DNA of 64,000 bases, taken from the NCBI GenBank assembly GCA_019055375.1, contig JAHQIW010007165.1:1-64000 (forward strand), read 5' to 3'. Position numbers and translations under genes: made by a program. Source of the stretch: Parelaphostrongylus tenuis. Lineage: Eukaryota; Nematoda; Chromadorea; Rhabditida; Metastrongylidae. Position 1 is the first letter of the stretch. Every line of letters begins with the position of its first letter. Positions 61,701 through 64,000 of this stretch are shown one piece after another. Under the pieces are notes generated by a model. It ran no database searches and was not told where the DNA came from. It saw only the letters and a list, made by a program, of their open reading frames with translations.

Positions 61701-61984
61701 ACAACGGAACTGACTGTGTTTGCGATGCCGGAACTTCGACCGTCTGCCATTCACGGTAGTCTTCGTTGGAAATTCCTAGGTCCCTTGTAAAATAGATCAC
61801 ATAGTTCTGAAGATTGATTCAATACGAGCCTTCAACATGGTAGCTTATTGGCATAAACAAGTCTATATGTGCTTCACGTTACAAACCAGTATCTCCGTCG
61901 ACGAGTTCGGTCTTTGCCAACGTATCACAGCAATGTTGGCCTCGTTTATGTCCACGGTTACGCCCGTAGGAGGATTCTCCGGAC
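43738..61984 (-). CDS. Large Ig/fibronectin III protein, partial
   Basis: Minus-strand exons, 5' to 3': 61887-61984, 61715-61806, 58647-58771, 58316-58422, 57271-57369, 56350-56482, about 55690-55861, 51908-51998, 51197-51307, 50036-50216, 49875-49966, 48900-49095, 46632-46729, 44894-45059, 44731-44828, 44494-44674, 44205-44321, 44036-44157, 43738-43823. Domain order is FN3 (PPTGVTVDINEANIAVIRWQ to FYRVRVGAKNDVADGPVSE), FN3, Ig (FEDLELVCHAEGSPAPEVVW to GRALCIATNDNSN), FN3 (GSPRNVKAIGWRNQINITWN), Ig (VEIICSAQ to ETVTCRAENKH), FN3 (APTNVSWRF to ISAENEWGEGQ), FN3 (APSITALKSKDGKLTMTW), FN3 (APENVTAYLRNASL to YRMKIAGVRNG). Such proteins act in cell adhesion or matrix. No signal peptide, transmembrane segment or enzyme domain is visible, because both ends are missing. 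The mixed FN3/Ig order is unlike LAR or Sidekick; a DIG-1-like matrix protein is one possibility. Most phases agree. Confidence 0.9.
45130..46150. repeat. CGCTGTAACAG-family repeats in Ig/FN3 gene intron
   Basis: It contains TTCTCGCTGAGAAAACCTTT, ACTCATTCGATAGTCAACTT, GAGCGCTGTCACAGTGAAGA and TTTGAGCTATCGAATGACTT. Non-coding filler of the intron between the exons at 46632 and 45059. Confidence 0.55.
46900..48260. repeat. Second large fold-back of the CGCTGTAACAG family, in Ig/FN3 gene intron
   Basis: The left half (TCAATATTACGCTGTGACAG, CAAAAGAAGACTGGGTTTCG) is mirrored from about 47570 (TTTTGCGAAGACCAATCTAC, TTTTGGCTGTTACAGCGTGA). The units and axis are homologous to those of 39660-40860, so the fold-back itself is the repeated unit. 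It lies between the exons at 48900 and 46729. Confidence 0.65.
48400..48720. mobile_element. Decayed SINE family A
   Basis: GGTGAGAGGCTTGGTGAACC, GAGTTCGAACCAAC and CCCCAAACAAGTCTGGGTAC are recognisable family A blocks, rearranged and diverged. Confidence 0.4.
49190..49500. mobile_element. Full-length MITE, TGATAATATGATAACATG family
   Basis: The left end TAATCTGATAATATGAAAAC, GCGCTTTGAGCCTTTTATG and the right end CCTCATAAAAAGCTCAAAAC, ATGTTATCATATTA are inverted repeats. The internal part (GTCGATTCCTTTATATGTAG) matches 56785-56975. It sits in the intron between Ig/FN3 exons 49875 and 49095. Confidence 0.7.
49711..49761 (+). repeat. (TA)n microsatellite
   Basis: About 50 bp of near-pure TATATA, preceded by ACATATATATGCATATATAT. 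Confidence 0.95.
50618..50685 (+). repeat. tRNA-like fragment
   Basis: GGTAGCACGCGCCCCGGTAT and the B-box-like GGGTTCAGCTCCCGT at tRNA-like spacing. Same type as 6431 and 22650. Confidence 0.45.
52080..53810. other. Ig/FN3 gene intron with dispersed repeats
   Basis: CGCTGTAACAG-family units are visible at 52130-52400, 52690-52800 and 53400-53720 (AAGCTATCGAATGATTACCA, AGAGCGCTGTAACAGTGAAA). The minus-strand ORFs at 52763-53151 lack Ig or FN3 features. Confidence 0.45.
53816..54234 (-). mobile_element. Mariner remnant with 3' terminal repeat and transposase fragment
   Basis: TATTAGGTGCACAAGTAAG followed by ATTCCGCCTTTTTTTAC is a mariner-type terminal repeat. On the minus strand 54104-54230 reads IERPEWAVNDGKVI and HARPHVAKPIESVI, matching the mariner region around the second catalytic aspartate, here altered (HYHARPH instead of the usual HxDNARPH). 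Most of the element between is non-coding. Its right side is cut by the hammerhead-element end module at 54235. Confidence 0.7.
54235..54300 (+). repeat. End module shared with the hammerhead element
   Basis: GGCTCAAATAATGATCAAAG, GATATATTGAAATTTGAGCG, TGGTCTAAACAAAGCACTCG and AGATAA match 9476-9541 almost base for base. No ribozyme is present at this site: the module directly follows mariner sequence. Confidence 0.85.
54900..55560. repeat. Diverged dispersed-repeat units in Ig/FN3 gene intron
   Basis: Weak matches to the CGCTGTAACAG family (TTTTCCGCTGCTACACTGCT, TTAAACTATTGAATATTTAC). No exon apart from the Ig exon that begins at 55861. Confidence 0.4.
56785..56975. mobile_element. Partial MITE, TGATAATATGATAACATG family
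   Basis: GTCGGGTGATCTTATCACTT, TTTTATGTAGAGGATTAACT, GAACCGAAAGGCACGTGCTA and CAGACCTCGTGGAAGGTTCA follow the family order. It lies in the intron between the exons at 57271 and 56482. Confidence 0.55.
57990..58110 (-). mobile_element. Decayed SINE family A
   Basis: ACCAGACAAGTCTCGTACCA, GCCTGCCCTGAAAAGATGAG and GCTTGCTGAACCCAC correspond to the family A body. Confidence 0.45.
58850..59700. other. Ig/FN3 gene intron
   Basis: AT-rich intron between the exons at 61715 and 58771. Nothing recognised before the SINE at 59719. Confidence 0.4.
59719..60023 (+). mobile_element. SINE family A, full-length, 13-bp target-site duplication
   Basis: It starts GAGCGCATGTGGCGCAGTGG and has B box GGTTCAATTTC. 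It ends in GCTTTATCC, TTTTATCC repeats. The flanks TTACCATCTAATA at 59706-59718 and 60024-60036 are identical. It lies in an Ig/FN3 gene intron, opposite in strand to the gene. Confidence 0.9.
60675..60800 (+). repeat. GC-rich dispersed repeat
   Basis: GCGCGACGTCAAACCTCATT, CAGCTACTGTAATGGCGGCG and TCGCGCCTCGTGAGGAAGCC. See 32822-33005 for the related copy. Confidence 0.6.
61195..61385 (+). repeat. GC-rich dispersed repeat
   Basis: CTCAATCAGCTATTGTAATG, GCGGTGCTTCGTATCGTGGG, CGCGAGCGACGGCGCGACGC. This is the third copy of the family at 32822 and 60675, with a different right part. Confidence 0.55.
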
Positions 61985-61989
61985 CTGAA

Positions 61990-62674
61990 GATTATTTTGA
62001 CTTTAAGAGAATATCATGACGTTACGAACTCTTTTTTGACTTAGAAAACTGACAGAGCCCTTTTTTAAAAATTTCTTGTAGGAACTATAATGACTTATCA
62101 GAAAGTGAAAGCCACAAGTGGTGCTACGAAACAGATTAGATTAGGGTGAAAGTTGGTGTTTTAAGTGTGCATATTACTGTTCACTTAACCCTTGTTACGC
62201 AACTGAGATGATGATAGATCTTTTGCTTACGGCGTCAGCAATTTGCTCAGAGCGTAGGGCGCTTGCTACGCTAAGTCTACTGAAAACGATCTAAGGATGT
62301 GCACATTATGAGTACACTAGAACCTATGACACAGCATATATTCTGTTCGCAAACTAGCATTCTATAACCTGCGTGATGAGCACATGTTAGGATGAACTGC
62401 CGCTTTCCAAGGAAAGTGCAATAATGCACTTGACTAGAAAGGAAAAGTACTTAGAAAAAATTTAAGTCGTCATTGACATATTACTATATCTTCCAAGCTG
62501 TTCGAAAACTAAATTTTCCTTGTAGATTTCTAGCAAAACAGTATCTTACAAACTATCCTCTTTTGAGGTTTACACGAGGTTTGAAAAGGGTAATTTGTCG
62601 TTCCTGATTTTCTTCTTCAAGCCAAACACGAGGTTTACATTAATCATTTGACAGCTGAATAATCTTAATCTAAA
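61990..62674. other. Upstream intron or flank of the Ig/FN3 gene
   Basis: No exon recognised 5' of 61984. The gene presumably continues beyond 64000, or its next exon is unrecognised. Confidence 0.35.
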
Positions 62675-62757
62675 TCTTTTATTATGTTATTATTATTATT
62701 CTTATTATTATTCTTTTATTATATTTTCTTTTATTATTTTTTATTATCTTTTATAAA
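62675..62757 (+). repeat. (TTA)n-rich low-complexity tract
   Basis: About 80 bp of TTATTATTA and TTTTATTA repeats, directly preceding the Penelope-like fragment at 62757. Confidence 0.9.
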
Positions 62758-63208
62758 AGAAACACCTCGCTAGGGAGGCACAGAGAACAGAAACAGGACG
62801 AAGTTGATTTTGAGATCGAAGTCACTATCCTTGCGCAGGAACAAAAAACATCAGGGCGAAAAATTCTGGAAGCACTCTGAATTAACACCACCAATCCAAC
62901 TACAAACCGCAGGGAGGAATGCCTCGTTGTCACTCGTGATATGAGTCAGTGTATAAGACTGTTGTTTTGATGGGTAGGGTGCATTACGAGCTTATGTGAT
63001 GTCCTTCCGGTGATCTGCACTTTCATCATTCAGTGGAACACATATAAAAAGCGGTGAGTATGTTGAGAGTTGATTTTGTGCTTGGTGCGATCAAAATCTA
63101 GGTCTGGTGATTTTTTCTAAAGGAGTAATGGAGGTGTTTGACTGATTGGATTGCGAACATTTTGACCTCTTCAGGCTCGGAGGAAGGCGAATTGCCGAAA
63201 CGTCAGCT
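62757..63208 (+). mobile_element. Penelope-like element 3' end, decayed
   Basis: The plus strand encodes FEIEVTILAQEQKTSGRKIL, then INTTNPTTNRREECLVVTRD and a stop near 62970, the end of a Penelope-like GIY-YIG ORF with one in-frame stop. It is a diverged relative of the fold-back copies at 13512-14753. A 3' untranslated stretch and a hammerhead-like motif (63174-63208) follow, the order expected for a Penelope-like terminal repeat. Confidence 0.75.
63174..63208 (+). ncRNA. Hammerhead-like motif 3' of Penelope-like ORF (degenerate)
   Basis: GGCU, CGGAGGA, hairpin GGCG-AAUU-GCC, GAAACGUC, AGCU. Helix I and the GAAA-CGUC block are intact; the U and one neighbour of the CUGANGA box are changed. 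Same layout as 13468-13502. Confidence 0.5.
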
Positions 63209-63209
63209 G

Positions 63210-63840
63210 TCAAGTAAAGATTAATGTAACACCTCGTGGTTGGCTTAGAAAGAAAATCAGGAGTTATATTGAACCATGCCGAGGTTAATAGACAGTCTGT
63301 CTTGGTAGTTTGTAGGATAAAAAAGTTTGTAGGATATCAGATAGTCTGGGAAGGATGGTTTATAAGATAATTTTGATTACTGATGCCGAGTCTCAGTGAG
63401 AGTCGGTCATTCGATTTGTCTTAGCAACAATCTTTTTTCAACTATATATCATCAGATGTAATTTTGAATCCTATTTCATGCGCGTATATTACGTTTAATT
63501 GAATTTTTAATAATACTTGTGTTTTTTGACAAATCTTGAGGCTGTGATGGAGGATTCTCAAAAGAACAAATTCGGCAAATGTGCTTTAAAGTTTAAATTC
63601 AAATGAGTGTAGTCAGTTTGATCTAATCAGTAGTGATATAAAGTTAGATCTTAATAAACACATAATGGAAGTTGAATAAGGGAATTTACGGGCGAACTTT
63701 GCTACTGATGATGTTGAATTGAGCGCTTTTATGGAACACCAATTCGAGAGGAGTCACATAATTTTGTTTTTGACTTGACTGTATATCAATCGGGCAAGGA
63801 GATAAGGTGAAATCACTAGATTGAGGAAAAAGTTCCTCAA
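63210..63840. other. No recognisable feature
   Basis: AT-rich sequence between the Penelope-like and mariner fragments. Nothing supported. Confidence 0.4.
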
Positions 63841-63849
63841 CACCCGGTT

Positions 63850-64000
63850 AACAAGCTATGATCTGCGTTTGGTGTAAGTTTGATGGTGCTTTACATTTCA
63901 AACTTGTTCCGAATGGTCTCGCCATCAATGCCGAACTCTACTGCGGGAAGCTGCACTGGGTCTACGATGTATTGAAGGAAAAGCACTTGACTTTGATTGT
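63850..64000 (+). mobile_element. Mariner-type transposase fragment, runs off the window
   Basis: The plus-strand frame from 63858 reads MICVWCKFDGALHFKLVPNG, LAINAELYCGKLHWVYDVLK, EKHLTLI. This matches the central catalytic part of mariner transposases (VWWDxxGxxHxELLPxGxTINxxxY). The HDNARPH part should follow past 64000. Point changes in conserved positions suggest an old copy. Confidence 0.8.

Noticed and set aside
63877..64000. 5S rRNA or structured RNA at the right edge
   Set aside because: The sequence translates cleanly into a mariner transposase segment and lacks 5S landmarks.

Overview
The window is nematode nuclear DNA, most likely from a clade V strongylid (hookworm-like) worm; that placement is inference. 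The evidence is: AT-rich sequence with small coding exons split by long introns ending in TTTCAG, a TTAGGC-type telomere-like hairpin, RTE, mariner and Penelope-like transposon debris, and the proximity of vps-29 and an NDUFAF7 (MidA) homologue, which I recall sit together on the Caenorhabditis elegans ZK1128 cosmid. Nearly all ORFs of 60-100 codons here are noise; genes must be assembled from exons.

Region by region. 2995-5145 (minus): a plexin-domain-containing (PLXDC/TEM7-like) secreted or membrane protein with its signal-peptide exon; the 3' end was not found. 5.7-10.3 kb: a transposon-rich block with a MITE, a MITE carrying a telomere-repeat hairpin, an internally deleted RTE element, a 222-bp palindrome holding two hammerhead ribozymes, and an internally deleted mariner. 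11.4-16.2 kb (minus): vps-29, whose second intron contains a fold-back pair of Penelope-like GIY-YIG fragments with a hammerhead-like motif. 16.7-19.3 kb (minus): an unrecognised gene ending in a transmembrane segment. 20.4-23.1 kb (minus): NDUFAF7 homologue. 23.9-31 kb: mostly repeats (tRNA-derived SINEs, fragments, low-complexity DNA). 31.5-37.9 kb (plus): a complete nine-exon tRNA-dihydrouridine synthase of the DUS4 type, one exon of which is partly triplicated. 38-43.5 kb: repeats, including a decayed RTE element. 43.7-62.0 kb (minus): at least 19 exons of a large cell-surface or matrix protein alternating fibronectin III and immunoglobulin domains, open at both ends. 62.7-64 kb: another Penelope-like fragment with a hammerhead-like motif, then a mariner transposase fragment running off the window.

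The strongest unusual signals are (1) the hammerhead ribozyme palindrome at 8929-9500, with a perfect catalytic core on both strands and a shared end module that recurs beside a mariner remnant at 54.2 kb; (2) hammerhead-like motifs tied to Penelope-like remnants at 13.5, 25.7, 38.1 and 63.2 kb; (3) an exact 95-bp x3 duplication of an intron/exon boundary in the DUS4 gene; (4) a transposon with a TTAGGC hairpin closed by a TTCG loop; and (5) three conserved exons, in three different genes, each off frame by one base at a homopolymer, which points to assembly errors. Exon boundaries were placed by eye from splice signals, reading frame and family resemblance; individual edges may be off by a few bases. 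No computation or database search was run.
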